DNA of 64,000 nucleotides. Source: Tritonibacter aquimaris (GTDB lineage: Bacteria; Pseudomonadota; Alphaproteobacteria; Rhodobacterales; Rhodobacteraceae). The notes under the pieces are model-generated. The model saw only the letters and a list, made by a program, of their open reading frames with translations. It searched no databases and had not been told where the DNA came from. The stretch is from NCBI RefSeq assembly GCF_009617595.1, contig NZ_WIXK01000007.1, positions 62,001 through 126,000 of the forward strand, written 5' to 3'. Position 1 is the stretch's first letter. Each line of letters begins with the position of its first letter. Made by a program: the position numbers and the translations under genes. This document shows positions 8,148-16,999 of the stretch, in pieces.

Positions 8148-9317
8148 ATGAGACTTTTGACCGATATTCGTGCCAGTGCTGCACCGGCCCGCGCGTTTCT
8201 GGCGATGGGCATGCTGTGGGGCATCTTTGGTGCCTATGTTCCTGCGATCAAGGCCCAGGTGGGGCTTGGGGATGCGTCTTTTGGCACGGCCCTGTTTCTG
8301 GGCGCGTTTGGTGGTGTGGTGTCCATGTGGCTGGGGCCGCGTGTGGACCGCGCATTGGGGCAGTGGGCCATGACCGTTGGCGCCGCCTTGATGGCGCTTG
8401 CATTTACCTTGCCCGGGCAGGTCACTGGCTGGTGGCCCTTTGCGCTTGCGATGGTGCTTTGCATGGGCGCGACCGGTGTTTTGGATGTGATCATGAATGC
8501 GCGCGTCAGTCAGATTGAGGCTGCAACAGGCCGATCCCTGATGAACCTCAATCATGCGGTTTTTTCGTTTGCTTATGCGGCTGGCGCGATCTCTGCGGGC
8601 CTCGCGCGCGGACAAGGCGTGGCCGCGTTTCAGTGTTTTTTTGCCGCGTCAGTCTTGGTGTTGGCGCTCTGTGCTGGAATGCGTCACCAACCTGAAAACA
8701 GCTCGTCCACTGGTCAAGACAGCGGCGACAGCCCACTGCCGCATGTCCTGTTGATCCTGGCGGGGATGATTACGCTCTTTGCCTTTATGTCGGAACAGGC
8801 CGTCGACAATTGGTCCGCACTGCATCTGGAACGTATGTTTGACGTGCGGGCCCATGAAAGCGCGCTTGGGCCTGCCATTTTGGGGCTGACTATGGGGATT
8901 GGCCGATTGTCTGGCCAGATTGTGCTGCAGGGCTGGTCAGAAGGGCGTGTGCTGCGCCTTGCCGGTGCCCTGTCGGCCTTTGGGTTGGTGCTGGGCGTCT
9001 GGGCGCAACTGTTGTGGATGTCTTACCTTGGATTTGCGCTCTTTGGGCTGGGGGTATCCGTGGTTGGGCCAATGGCGCTGGCATGGGTTGGGAAAACAGT
9101 GCCCGGGCATCAACGCGCCATTGCGATTTCACGTGTGGTGATGATTGCCTATGCGGGCTTCTTTTTGGGGCCGCCGGTTCTGGGCATGTTATCCGAAGTC
9201 TTTGGCCTTGCGGTTGCCTTTACGCTGGTGGCGCTGGCCTTGTTGTCAATCCCGCTGATCTTGGTGCCTATGTTGCGTCGTCTGGCGCAGGGCGATCAGG
9301 AAGCCGCAACAGTTTGA
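8148..9317 (+). CDS. MFS transporter (YbjJ-like)
   Basis: A 389-residue major facilitator superfamily carrier of 12 predicted membrane segments, split by a short polar Ser/Gly-rich loop near residues 180-198. The first helix contains GMLWGIFGAYVPAIK. The segment MNARVSQIEAATGRSLMNLNHAVFSFAYAAG is typical of the YbjJ/fucose-permease-like branch. The second half carries EQAVDNWSALHL, also conserved in that branch. The transported compound is unknown. No clear ribosome-binding site precedes the ATG. An inverted repeat overlaps the stop codon. Confidence 0.85.
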   Translation: MRLLTDIRASAAPARAFLAMGMLWGIFGAYVPAIKAQVGLGDASFGTALFLGAFGGVVSMWLGPRVDRALGQWAMTVGAALMALAFTLPGQVTGWWPFALAMVLCMGATGVLDVIMNARVSQIEAATGRSLMNLNHAVFSFAYAAGAISAGLARGQGVAAFQCFFAASVLVLALCAGMRHQPENSSSTGQDSGDSPLPHVLLILAGMITLFAFMSEQAVDNWSALHLERMFDVRAHESALGPAILGLTMGIGRLSGQIVLQGWSEGRVLRLAGALSAFGLVLGVWAQLLWMSYLGFALFGLGVSVVGPMALAWVGKTVPGHQRAIAISRVVMIAYAGFFLGPPVLGMLSEVFGLAVAFTLVALALLSIPLILVPMLRRLAQGDQEAATV

Positions 9318-9329
9318 AGCTTCCTGATC
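9294..9329. terminator. inverted repeat overlapping the MFS stop codon
   Basis: An 11-bp perfect inverted repeat (9294-9304 with 9319-9329) encloses the MFS stop codon in its 14-base loop. It lies between convergent genes. There is no T-run on either side, so it may act as an mRNA end-protecting hairpin or weak bidirectional terminator. Confidence 0.5.
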
Positions 9330-9339
9330 AGATCTGGGT

Positions 9340-10509
9340 TTAATGCTCTTGCCAGCGGCCGCCGAAGTCTTCGGGGATCAGTAGGTTGTGGCGGCCCAGA
9401 TCGGCCACACCTTTTTCACCACAAAGCGCCATCGTGGTGTCGAGCTCCTTGTGAAGCACCTCCAGCGCGCGGGTTACGCCTGCTTGCCCCATAGCGCCAA
9501 GCCCATAAACAAAGGCCCGTCCAATCATCACACCACTGGCACTAAGGGCGAGTGATTTCAAAATATCCTGGCCGGATCGAATGCCGCTATCCAGATGCAC
9601 TTCAATATCATTGCCAACCGCATCCATAATCGCAGGTAACATCCGGATCGAAGACAGCGCCCCATCCAGCTGGCGTCCACCGTGATTGGATACCACAATG
9701 GCATCTGCCCCCAGTTTGGCGGCCATTTTGGCATCTTCGGCGTCAAGAATACCCTTCAGGATCACCTTGCCGCCCCACATTTCCATCAGTCGCGCAACCT
9801 TGCCCCAATCAAGCGAGGGGTCAAATTGTTCCGCGGTCCACGCACCGAGGGAGGATGCATCCGAGATCCCCTCAACATGGCCCACGATATTGCCGAACTC
9901 GCGCCGTTTTGCGCCAAGCATTTCGATGCCCCAACGCCATTTTGTCATCAGATTGGCGACGGTTTTTGGCGTGAGTTTTGGTGGGGCAGAGAGGCCGTTT
10001 TTCAGATCCTTATGCCGCTGTCCAAGGATCTGAAGATCCAGCGTGATCACCAATGCTGAGCAGCCCGCGTCTTTGGCCCGCTGAATGAGGCGCGCGGTAT
10101 AGTCCATGTCTTTCATGGTGTAGAGCTGAAACCAGAAGGGCTTCTGGGTTGCCTCTGCCACATCCTCGATCGAGTTGATCGACATGGTCGAGAGCGTAAA
10201 TGGTACACCAAATTCTTCGGCAGCACGCGCGGCTTTGATCTCACCATCGGCGTGTTGCATGCCGGTCAGGCCAACGGGCGCCAACGCCACCGGCATCGCC
10301 ACATCCTGGCCAATCATCTGGCTTGCGGTTGAGCGCCCGGCCATATCCACCGCAACCCGCTGGCGCAGGCGGATCAGATCAAAATCGGAGCTGTTTTCGC
10401 GAAAGGTCTGCTCGCTCCAACTGCCGCTTTCAGCGTAGTCAAAAAACATCCGCGGCACCCGACGTTCATAAATGCGTTTGAGGTCGTCGATATTGGTGAT
10501 TACGGGCAT
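9340..10509 (-). CDS. lldD: FMN-dependent 2-hydroxy-acid (L-lactate) dehydrogenase
   Basis: A 389-residue flavoenzyme of the L-lactate dehydrogenase/glycolate oxidase family, oxidising an L-2-hydroxy acid to the 2-keto acid at the membrane or in the cytoplasm. The hallmark active-site segment SNHGGRQLDGA (catalytic His, substrate Arg) is intact. So are the FMN-contact segments PVALAPVGLTGM, LSTMSINSIEDVA, WFQLY and the late VHLDSGIRSGQDILKSLALSA. Length and the MPVITNIDDLK start agree with LldD of alphaproteobacteria. L-lactate is the likeliest substrate; mandelate or glycolate cannot be excluded. It stands alone, convergent with the MFS gene. Confidence 0.88.
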   Translation of the reverse strand: MPVITNIDDLKRIYERRVPRMFFDYAESGSWSEQTFRENSSDFDLIRLRQRVAVDMAGRSTASQMIGQDVAMPVALAPVGLTGMQHADGEIKAARAAEEFGVPFTLSTMSINSIEDVAEATQKPFWFQLYTMKDMDYTARLIQRAKDAGCSALVITLDLQILGQRHKDLKNGLSAPPKLTPKTVANLMTKWRWGIEMLGAKRREFGNIVGHVEGISDASSLGAWTAEQFDPSLDWGKVARLMEMWGGKVILKGILDAEDAKMAAKLGADAIVVSNHGGRQLDGALSSIRMLPAIMDAVGNDIEVHLDSGIRSGQDILKSLALSASGVMIGRAFVYGLGAMGQAGVTRALEVLHKELDTTMALCGEKGVADLGRHNLLIPEDFGGRWQEH

Positions 10510-10579
10510 AATAGGGTCTTTCAATTGTATTGGTAAGAAATTCGTACCAATCTGGATCCGCGCATGCAATAAGAGCCTA

Positions 10580-10609
10580 AAACAAAAACAGCCCACCAAA
10601 GGGCGGGCT
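10580..10609 (-). terminator. rho-independent terminator after cspA
   Basis: On the minus strand AGCCCGCC pairs with GGTGGGCT around a CTTT loop (one G-U pair), followed by GTTTTTGTTTT. It begins about 25 bp beyond the cspA stop. Confidence 0.85.
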
Positions 10610-10634
10610 GCAATCAGTATAGATCGGGGTTGGC

Positions 10635-10841
10635 TTAGGCCAGTTCGATCTGATCCGCGCTTTCGCGACCGTCACGGCCTGCGCGCAGTTCAAAGTTTAC
10701 TTTCTGGTTGTCGGCCAGACCGGTGAGGCCTGCGCGTTCTACAGCAGAAATGTGGACAAAGATGTCTTTGCCGCCATCGTCAGGTGCAATAAAGCCGTAG
10801 CCTTTGGTGGTGTTGAACCATTTTACGGTGCCTGAGGGCAT
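10635..10841 (-). CDS. cspA: cold-shock protein, CspA family
   Basis: A 68-residue single cold-shock domain that binds single-stranded RNA and DNA. RNP1 is KGYGFI and RNP2 is DIFVHIS, with the KWFN start of the fold before them. Length and motif order are those of the single-domain Csp proteins of rhodobacters. GGAG lies eight bases before the ATG. The 5' leader contains an imperfect palindrome (see the following region), which may matter for regulation. Whether it is cold-inducible cannot be told from sequence. Confidence 0.95.
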   Translation of the reverse strand: MPSGTVKWFNTTKGYGFIAPDDGGKDIFVHISAVERAGLTGLADNQKVNFELRAGRDGRESADQIELA

Positions 10842-11214
10842 CGGTTTACTCCAAGTTGTTGCTGCCCGCGTTGGTGCGGCAGCCCGGCATTCAAGTCTTG
10901 ATCGAAAGACTGAACGCCGCCCAGTGGGGACAACAGCAGGTCGATAAAGAAGCAGTAGCGCCTATAGGTATGGCAGCCGAAATCCCATGCGGCAAGAGAT
11001 TCTGGCGGGGAGAAGCAGGGATTTTGGGCCCTTTAGGTGTTTTCTCGTAAGGATTTTAGGGTTCCGTGGGGCCGTAAATCCATGAGGTTGTGAAGGCTTA
11101 TGCATTCCCCCAATACCCGGTGCTATATTGATATATTAACTCAATAATCGTCTGCAAAAGGGCAATGTCTTCAGCCATGTTGCCATAGGCTACGCAGTCT
11201 TCCTGCTGAAAAGG
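10842..11214. other. non-coding stretch upstream of cspA
   Basis: No convincing gene. It should contain the cspA promoter and 5' leader. About 20 bp upstream of cspA lies an imperfect palindrome (GCTGCCCGC ... GCGGCAGC) that could fold in the leader mRNA. The part from 11100 to 11160 is AT-rich (TATATTGATATATTAA) and could hold promoter elements for either strand. A 64-codon frame on the plus strand (10856-11050) has no recognisable content. Confidence 0.4.
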
Positions 11215-11238
11215 AAAAAGCCCCGTCAGGGGCTTTTT
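11215..11238. terminator. bidirectional terminator after ettA
   Basis: AAAAAGCCCC-GTCA-GGGGCTTTTT: a 10-bp perfect stem with a tetraloop, A-run on one side and T-run on the other. It lies 22 bp beyond the ettA stop. Confidence 0.92.
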
Positions 11239-11259
11239 GATAGTGACCAAAGGTTTGGT

Positions 11260-12927
11260 TTAACGCACAAACTTCTTGTGCTTCAGGCGCTTGGGTTCAA
11301 GCGCATCTGGGCCAAGGCGGCGTTTCTTGTCTTCCTCATAGTCTTCAAAGTTGCCTTCGAACCATTCCACATGGGCGTCGCCTTCAAAGGCGAGGATGTG
11401 GGTACAGATCCGGTCGAGGAAGAAACGGTCGTGTGAAATCACCACGGCGCAGCCTGCGAAATCAACCAGCGCATCTTCAAGCGCACGCAGGGTTTCAACA
11501 TCAAGGTCGTTGGTCGGTTCGTCGAGGAGCAGCACGTTGCCGCCCTCTTTCAGCAGGCGTGCCATGTGGACACGGTTGCGTTCACCACCGGAAAGAAGGC
11601 TCAGCGGCTTTTGCTGGTCGCCGCCTTTGAAGTTGAACGAGGAGCAATAAGCGCGGGAGTTCATCTGCGCATCGCCCAGCTGAATGATCTCGGCACCGCC
11701 AGAGATCGCTTCCCATACGGTTTCATTGTCCTTCAAATCGTCGCGCGACTGATCCACGTAGGACAGCTTGACTGTGTCGCCAAATTCAACGCTGCCCTCG
11801 TCAGGTTGTTCTTGGCCGGTCAGCATTTTGAACAGGGTCGATTTACCAGCGCCGTTGGGGCCGATCACGCCGACAATACCACCGGGCGGCAACGAGAAAT
11901 CCAGACCTTCCACCAGCTGTTTGTCGCCGAAATGTTTGCCCAGGCCAGAAACTTCGATCACCTTGGAGCCCAGGCGTGGACCATTGGGGATGACAATCTG
12001 AGCGCGACCGATTTTTTCGCGCTCGGACTGGTTGGCCAGATCGTTATAGGCCGCGATACGGGCTTTGGATTTTGCCTGGCGGGCTTTTTGACCCTGGCGC
12101 ATCCATTCCAATTCGCGTTCCAGCGTTTTCTGCTTGGATTTGTCTTCGCGTGCTTCCTGCGCCAAACGTTTGGATTTCTGTTCCAGCCAGCTGGAATAGT
12201 TGCCCTCATAGGGGATGCCGCTGCCGCGGTCCAACTCCAGGATCCAGCTGGTGATATCGTCCAGGAAATAACGGTCGTGAGTCACACAAAGGATGGTGCC
12301 CTTGTAATCGATCAGGTGCTGTTGCAGCCAGGCGATGGTTTCCGCATCCAGGTGGTTGGTCGGTTCGTCAAGCAGCAGCATGTCAGGCGCTTCGAGCAGC
12401 AGTTTGCACAGCGCGACGCGGCGAAGCTCACCACCGGAAAGGTCTTCGATTTTGGCGTCATCCGGGGGGCAGCGCAGCGCTTCCATGGAAACGTCAACCT
12501 GGCTGTCGAGATCCCAAAGATTGTCCGCGTCAATTGCATCTTGCAACGCGGTCATCTCTTCCATCAGCTCGTCGGTGTAGTTTTCAGCCATCTCAACCGC
12601 GATCTGGTTGAAGCGGTCGACCTTGGCTTTCTTCTCAGCCACGCCCAGCATGACGTTTTCGCGCACCGACAGGCTTTCATCCAGCTTCGGTTCCTGCGGC
12701 AGGTAGCCCACTTTGGCACCTTCTGCGGCCCAGGCTTCACCGGTGAAGTCTTTGTCCATACCGGCCATGATCTTCATCAGTGTCGATTTACCAGCGCCGT
12801 TGACGCCGACCACACCGATTTTCACACCGGGCAGGAAGGACAGGTGGATGTTTTCAAAGCATTTCTTGCCACCGGGGTAGGTCTTGGAGACCCCCTGCAT
12901 GTGGTAGACATATTGATAGGCCGCCAT
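11260..12927 (-). CDS. ettA: energy-dependent translational throttle protein EttA (ABC-F)
   Basis: A 555-residue ABC-F ATPase without membrane segments. Two nucleotide-binding domains are present. The first has Walker A GVNGAGKST, signature LSGGE and LLLDEPTNHLD. The second has GPNGAGKST, LLSGGERNR and LLLDEPTNDLD. A charged linker (about residues 245-305) joins them, and the EttA-type arm region lies within the first domain (residues about 95-140, EKKAKVDRFNQIAVEMAENYTDEL). In E. coli EttA binds the ribosomal E site and gates elongation according to ADP/ATP ratio. Length and the C-terminal KHKKFVR tail match EttA. GGAG lies about eight bases before the ATG; a strong terminator follows. Confidence 0.95.
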   Translation of the reverse strand: MAAYQYVYHMQGVSKTYPGGKKCFENIHLSFLPGVKIGVVGVNGAGKSTLMKIMAGMDKDFTGEAWAAEGAKVGYLPQEPKLDESLSVRENVMLGVAEKKAKVDRFNQIAVEMAENYTDELMEEMTALQDAIDADNLWDLDSQVDVSMEALRCPPDDAKIEDLSGGELRRVALCKLLLEAPDMLLLDEPTNHLDAETIAWLQQHLIDYKGTILCVTHDRYFLDDITSWILELDRGSGIPYEGNYSSWLEQKSKRLAQEAREDKSKQKTLERELEWMRQGQKARQAKSKARIAAYNDLANQSEREKIGRAQIVIPNGPRLGSKVIEVSGLGKHFGDKQLVEGLDFSLPPGGIVGVIGPNGAGKSTLFKMLTGQEQPDEGSVEFGDTVKLSYVDQSRDDLKDNETVWEAISGGAEIIQLGDAQMNSRAYCSSFNFKGGDQQKPLSLLSGGERNRVHMARLLKEGGNVLLLDEPTNDLDVETLRALEDALVDFAGCAVVISHDRFFLDRICTHILAFEGDAHVEWFEGNFEDYEEDKKRRLGPDALEPKRLKHKKFVR

Positions 12928-13134
12928 GGCAAAGCTCCGTCAAAGAGGGGAATGAGTTTGGCAGGTGTGATAGCGGATGGGGCGGCGGGGGGCAATGGAA
13001 GAGCGCGCCTGAGCGGCAGAAGCGGGCCACAAGGGTGGCGACATGTGGATACGCGCAGCCCCTTGGGCGGGCCTGGGCCACAGATCTGCCGCCCAGTTGA
13101 TAGTGTTTTGCGTCGCTGTATCGCCGGGTCGCTA

Positions 13135-13863
13135 TTATTGTTCCATGCGGCCAGTGATAGAGCGTACGAAATCGGATTTCGGTTCGGCATCAATCACTTC
13201 TGGGCGGTCGAATTGTTCAATACGGCCCTCGTTCATTACTGCAACACGATCTGCAAGCGCCCAGGCCTCAGACCGATCATGGGTGACCATAATGGCACCA
13301 ACACCCGCCTTGCGTTGAAGTTCACGCACGGATCCACGCAAAGATTGGCGCACCTGTGCATCCAGCGCGCTGAAGGGTTCATCCATCAACAACAGCCGCG
13401 GCTCAATCGCCAAAGCACGCGCCATCGCCACCCGCTGGCGCTGACCACCAGACAGTTGGGCCGGAAACCGTTGAGCCAGGTGTGGCAGCTCGATCATTTC
13501 CAAAAGCTCATGCGTGCGACGGAGGATCTCTGATTTCGACGGGCGCGACTTGCGAGGCATAACCCGCAGGCCAAAGGCCACATTGTCCGCAACTGTCATA
13601 TGGCGAAACAGCGCGTAGTTTTGAAATACAAAACCAAAATGGCGCTCTTTTGCCGGGCGATGGGTGATGTCTTCGCCGTCAAAGTCGAGCCGCCCCTGAT
13701 CCGCATGGGCAAGCCCTGCGATAATATTCAGAAGGGTTGTTTTTCCTGAACCAGACGGGCCAAGCAGCGCAATGAATTCGCCTTCTTCCATCGAAAGCGA
13801 AACCCCTTTGAGCACCTTGGTGTCGTCAAAGGATTTGTGGATATCAAGTGCTTGAAACGTCAT
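13135..13863 (-). CDS. cysA: sulfate ABC transporter ATPase, short form
   Basis: The ATP-hydrolysing subunit of the sulfate/thiosulfate importer. Walker A GPSGSGKT, Q-loop FVFQNYALF, signature LSGGQRQR, Walker B LLLMDEPFSALD and H-loop VTHD are all present. RHMTVADNVAFGL and ALFRHM are typical of CysA. At 242 residues it lacks the roughly 100-residue C-terminal regulatory (TOBE-like) domain of the usual 350-residue CysA; the reading frame simply stops after FVRSITGRMEQ. The start overlaps the cysW stop by one base (TGATG), so it is the last gene of the sbp-cysT-cysW-cysA operon. Confidence 0.9.
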   Translation of the reverse strand: MTFQALDIHKSFDDTKVLKGVSLSMEEGEFIALLGPSGSGKTTLLNIIAGLAHADQGRLDFDGEDITHRPAKERHFGFVFQNYALFRHMTVADNVAFGLRVMPRKSRPSKSEILRRTHELLEMIELPHLAQRFPAQLSGGQRQRVAMARALAIEPRLLLMDEPFSALDAQVRQSLRGSVRELQRKAGVGAIMVTHDRSEAWALADRVAVMNEGRIEQFDRPEVIDAEPKSDFVRSITGRMEQ

Positions 13864-14663
13864 CAGTGCGCTTCCTTTTGCGGGCCAAACCGGGTGAGAA
13901 TGCTGCGCAACACCAAAGTGACCAGCGCAAGCGCGGTCAGGACAGTGGCGGCGGCAAAAGCGCCGGTGGCATTGTAGTCATTATACATGAGTTCGATCTG
14001 CAGCGGCAGCGTCATGGTTTCGCCACGGATGGCACCGGCGACAACGCTCACGGCGCCAAACTCCCCCATGGCGCGCGCCATGGTCAGGACCACGCCATAG
14101 GCCAGGCCCCATGAAATATTGGGCAGTACAATATGGCGAAACATCTGCCAGCCATTTGCGCCCAGCGTGATCGCGGCGCGTTCTTCGTCTTCGCCGGTGA
14201 CCATCAGCACGGGCAGCACTTCGCGCATGACAAAGGGGCAGGTGACAAAGGCGGAAACAAGTACGATGCCCACAAGGTTGAACATCAGCTGAATACCAAA
14301 CGGTTCAAGCACCGCGCCCACCGGCCCATATGCGCCATAGACCATCAAGAAGCAGAGACCTGCGACGATTGGGGACACCGCAAAAGGAACCTCGATCAGG
14401 ATCAGCAAAACGCGGCGTCCCGGGAAGCGGAAGCGGGCAATTGCCCAGGCTGCGGCCACCCCAAACACAACGTTCACCGGCAAAACCAACAGTGTCGCAA
14501 TCACCGTCAGGCGGATGGCGGCAAGGGTCTCAGGATCCAGAATAGCAGTCTTGTAGACATCAAACCCTTCAGCAAACGCACGATGAAAAATCGCAGCGAC
14601 CGGCAGGATGACCATCAGCCCCAAAAAGGCCAGTGAGAGCAAAATCAAAACGATACGTGCCAT
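13863..14663 (-). CDS. cysW: sulfate ABC transporter permease CysW
   Basis: A 266-residue inner-membrane permease with about six helices. The EAA loop that contacts the ATPase is visible at EERAAITLGANGWQMFRHIVLPN (split here for length). AFAEGFDVYKTAI near the N terminus and the GEFGAVSVVAGAIRGET segment are characteristic of CysW. It starts three bases after the cysT stop, with AGGAG upstream, and ends overlapping cysA. It pairs with CysT to form the sulfate channel. Confidence 0.93.
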   Translation of the reverse strand: MARIVLILLSLAFLGLMVILPVAAIFHRAFAEGFDVYKTAILDPETLAAIRLTVIATLLVLPVNVVFGVAAAWAIARFRFPGRRVLLILIEVPFAVSPIVAGLCFLMVYGAYGPVGAVLEPFGIQLMFNLVGIVLVSAFVTCPFVMREVLPVLMVTGEDEERAAITLGANGWQMFRHIVLPNISWGLAYGVVLTMARAMGEFGAVSVVAGAIRGETMTLPLQIELMYNDYNATGAFAAATVLTALALVTLVLRSILTRFGPQKEAH

Positions 14664-14666
14664 GAT

Positions 14667-15509
14667 CTATGCTCCTGTCCGCAGGTATCGCTGCATGCGG
14701 GTCTGCGCGACATTGATCACCACCAGCAACACGATTGAAACCAGCAACAAGGTGCCTGCGACAGCGGCAGCCGCCGGGTAGTCGAATTCATCCAAGCGGA
14801 TCAGGATCAGCAGCGAGGCGATCTCGGTTTTGTAAGGAAGGTTGCCCGCAATAAAAATCACCGCGCCAAACTCACCAAGTGAGCGCACAAATGACAGCCC
14901 GACCCCGGTCAGAATGGAGGGCATCAAAGGGCGCAGGATCACCCTCGTAAACTGCTGAAACCCGCTTGCACCAAGGGTCAGGGCGGCAGCTTCTTCATCT
15001 GGGTCCAGTTCTTCGATCGCGGGTTGAATGGCGCGCACTGCAAAGGGGATCGAGGTGAAAATCATCGCAATCATGATGCCCCACCACGTGTAGGCGACCT
15101 GTAGGCCCAGATCGTCAAGGATACCACCGATCCAGCCCGAGCGATCATAAAGCGCAACCAGTGCAATGCCCGCGACGGCGGTGGGTAGGGCAAAGGGCAA
15201 ATCCACCAGCGCGTCAATAAGGCCGCGCCCTCTGAATTCATAGCGCGTCAGCACCCAGGCGAGTATCAGCCCGAAAACGCCATTGATGCAGGTCGCAAGG
15301 GCAGCTGCCGAAAAGGTCACCCGCAAAGCAGCAAGCACCCGGTCGGAACTCATGATGCGCAGATAGTCACCAAAAGAAAGCTGCATGAGCTGCCACAGCA
15401 GCCCGGAAATCGGCAACAGCACGATCAGCGTTACAAATAAAACTGAGATCCCCAAAGACAGGGACAGCCCGGGCAGAACCCGCGGGCTGTTTCGAAAAAA
15501 CACGGCCAC
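14667..15509 (-). CDS. cysT: sulfate ABC transporter permease CysT
   Basis: A 280-residue permease subunit with six predicted helices. DLPFALPTAVAGIAL and the EAA loop EEAAALTLGASGFQQFTRVI are diagnostic of CysT (CysU). SLGEFGAVIFIAGNLPYKTEI is also conserved. The start is GTG at 15509, with AGGAA about seven bases upstream. A perfect 13-bp hairpin separates it from sbp, which would allow more binding protein than permease to be made. Confidence 0.93.
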   Translation of the reverse strand: MAVFFRNSPRVLPGLSLSLGISVLFVTLIVLLPISGLLWQLMQLSFGDYLRIMSSDRVLAALRVTFSAAALATCINGVFGLILAWVLTRYEFRGRGLIDALVDLPFALPTAVAGIALVALYDRSGWIGGILDDLGLQVAYTWWGIMIAMIFTSIPFAVRAIQPAIEELDPDEEAAALTLGASGFQQFTRVILRPLMPSILTGVGLSFVRSLGEFGAVIFIAGNLPYKTEIASLLILIRLDEFDYPAAAAVAGTLLLVSIVLLVVINVAQTRMQRYLRTGA

Positions 15510-15531
15510 CGTAATTTTCCTTTAAAAACAG

Positions 15532-15565
15532 AGATCCACGGCTGATACGCACCAGCCGTGGATCT
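15532..15565 (-). promoter_or_regulatory. intercistronic hairpin between sbp and cysT
   Basis: A 13-bp perfect stem (15532-15544 with 15553-15565) with an 8-base loop, ten bases after the sbp stop. No T-run follows at once. Such hairpins after binding-protein genes usually protect the upstream mRNA or partly terminate transcription. Confidence 0.75.
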
Positions 15566-15574
15566 GAATTTAGA

Positions 15575-16606
15575 TCAGTTGCGGAAGACTTTTTCCAAAG
15601 TGCCACCATCACCGAAGTGTGCTTTTTGCGCCTCGGCCCAGCTGCCAAACACTTCTTCCACAGTGATCAAACGGACCTCTGGGAATTGGTCAGCTGTGGC
15701 TTCGATCACCTCAGGATGATGCACGCGGTTGTTAAACGACGCGATGATTTCCTGTGCTTTCTTGCTGTAGAGGAAATCGAGATAGGCGTTGCCGACCTCT
15801 ACCGTGCCTTTTTTCTGCGCGACCTTTTCAACCAGCGCGACCGGGAATTCAGCCAGCAGCGATACGGCCGGAACCACACGTTCATAGGCGCCTTCTTCTT
15901 CGGCTGCGCGGATGTTTTCCACTTCGGCCTCAAAGGTGATCAAAACATCACCCAGACCACGCTCAACAAAGCTGGTGGTGGCACCACGGCCGCCGGTGTC
16001 AAAGACCACAACGTTTTTCAGGATTTTGCCGACAAATTCCTGTGCTGCCGCGTCATCGCCGCCGAATTTATCCAGCGCATAGGCATAGGCCGCCAGATAG
16101 GTGTAGCGCGCATTGCCGCTGGTTTTGGGGTTGGGGAAGACGATGGAAACATCTTCGCGCACCAGATCATCCCAGTCGGCGATGTTTTTCGGGTTGTCGC
16201 CACGCACCAGAAACGCGGGCAAGGAATAGTAAGGTGACGCGTTATTGCCGAGGTCTTTTTGCCATTCTTGCGAGACAAACCCTTTGTCCGAAAGGATCTG
16301 CACATCAAGAACCTGGTTGAAGGTCACCAGGTCGGCTTTCAGACCCTGCAAAATTGCGCGGGCTTGTTTGGAGGAACCTGCGTGGCTTTGCTTGATTGTC
16401 AAAGCTTCGCCGTTTGTGCTGTTCCACTGCTCAACAAAGACAGGGTTCAGTGCGGCATAAAGCTCGCGGGCGATGTCGTATGACACGTTCAGGATTTCGC
16501 GGTCTTCTGCATTTACGGGGCTAGATAGCGTTGCCGCGACGAAGGCGGCGGCGCTGAGGCTGCGTTTAACAATTTTCGAAGACCAGAGCATGGAAGTTTT
16601 CAGCAT
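15575..16606 (-). CDS. sbp: periplasmic sulfate-binding protein
   Basis: A 343-residue secreted solute-binding protein. Residues 1-33 form a signal peptide (basic start, SLSAAAFVAATLSS, then VNAED with cleavage after Ala). Mature-protein signatures of sulfate binders are VSYDIARELYAALNPVF, IKQSHAGSSKQARAIL, ADLVTFNQVLDV and PNPKTSGNARYTYLAAY. The anion is held by backbone and Ser/Thr contacts; sulfate versus thiosulfate preference cannot be read. AAGGGA lies seven bases before the ATG. It leads the operon and is followed by a strong hairpin. Confidence 0.94.
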   Translation of the reverse strand: MLKTSMLWSSKIVKRSLSAAAFVAATLSSPVNAEDREILNVSYDIARELYAALNPVFVEQWNSTNGEALTIKQSHAGSSKQARAILQGLKADLVTFNQVLDVQILSDKGFVSQEWQKDLGNNASPYYSLPAFLVRGDNPKNIADWDDLVREDVSIVFPNPKTSGNARYTYLAAYAYALDKFGGDDAAAQEFVGKILKNVVVFDTGGRGATTSFVERGLGDVLITFEAEVENIRAAEEEGAYERVVPAVSLLAEFPVALVEKVAQKKGTVEVGNAYLDFLYSKKAQEIIASFNNRVHHPEVIEATADQFPEVRLITVEEVFGSWAEAQKAHFGDGGTLEKVFRN

Positions 16607-16909
16607 CAGTTCTATCCCTTGTCTGATTTTTCGATCGCAAATTGAACACTATTTCGTGATTCACAAGCCCGTGAAATTATTCAGGGTAGGTTGGTCTAAA
16701 AATAGTCGGCGACAGGAACAAATGTTCTACTGACGCGAAAGATGGAGGAACGGTTCTTAGGGTTGTCTGATTGGGCTCTGATCGCAAGTTGAAGCTGAAG
16801 AGGGGCAAGCGAGACAGCTACCGGGAGCGGTCGTTCGAGTGCAGAGTTTCGCACCTATTTCCACGCTTTGTTTCAATCTCTTGAAAATGGTCGCATCACA
16901 GCGTGATGA
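16607..16909. other. non-coding stretch between sbp and tRNA-Ser
   Basis: About 300 bp with no gene. The sbp promoter must lie in the AT-rich part next to the gene (about 16615-16730). The remainder shows no hairpin, repeat or gene remnant that I can defend. Confidence 0.4.
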
Positions 16910-16999
16910 TGGCGGAGACGAAGGGATTCGAACCCTCGATACCGTTTCCGGTATACTCCCTTAGCAGGGGAGCGCCTTCGACCACTCGGCCACGTCTCC
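16910..16999 (-). tRNA. tRNA-Ser (anticodon GCT)
   Basis: A 90-nt class II tRNA on the minus strand. The acceptor GGAGACG pairs with CGTCTCC, followed by discriminator G and encoded CCA. The anticodon arm is CTCCC-CTGCTAA-GGGAG, giving GCT. A long variable arm (TATACCGGAAACGGTAT) and the T-arm GTTCGAATC are present. It decodes AGC and AGU. Confidence 0.97.

Noticed and set aside
11566-13533. 655-codon open frame on the plus strand, opposite ettA and cysA
   Set aside because: It crosses the intergenic gap and runs antisense to two strongly identified genes. It has no domain I recognise and its composition is the mirror of the real genes.
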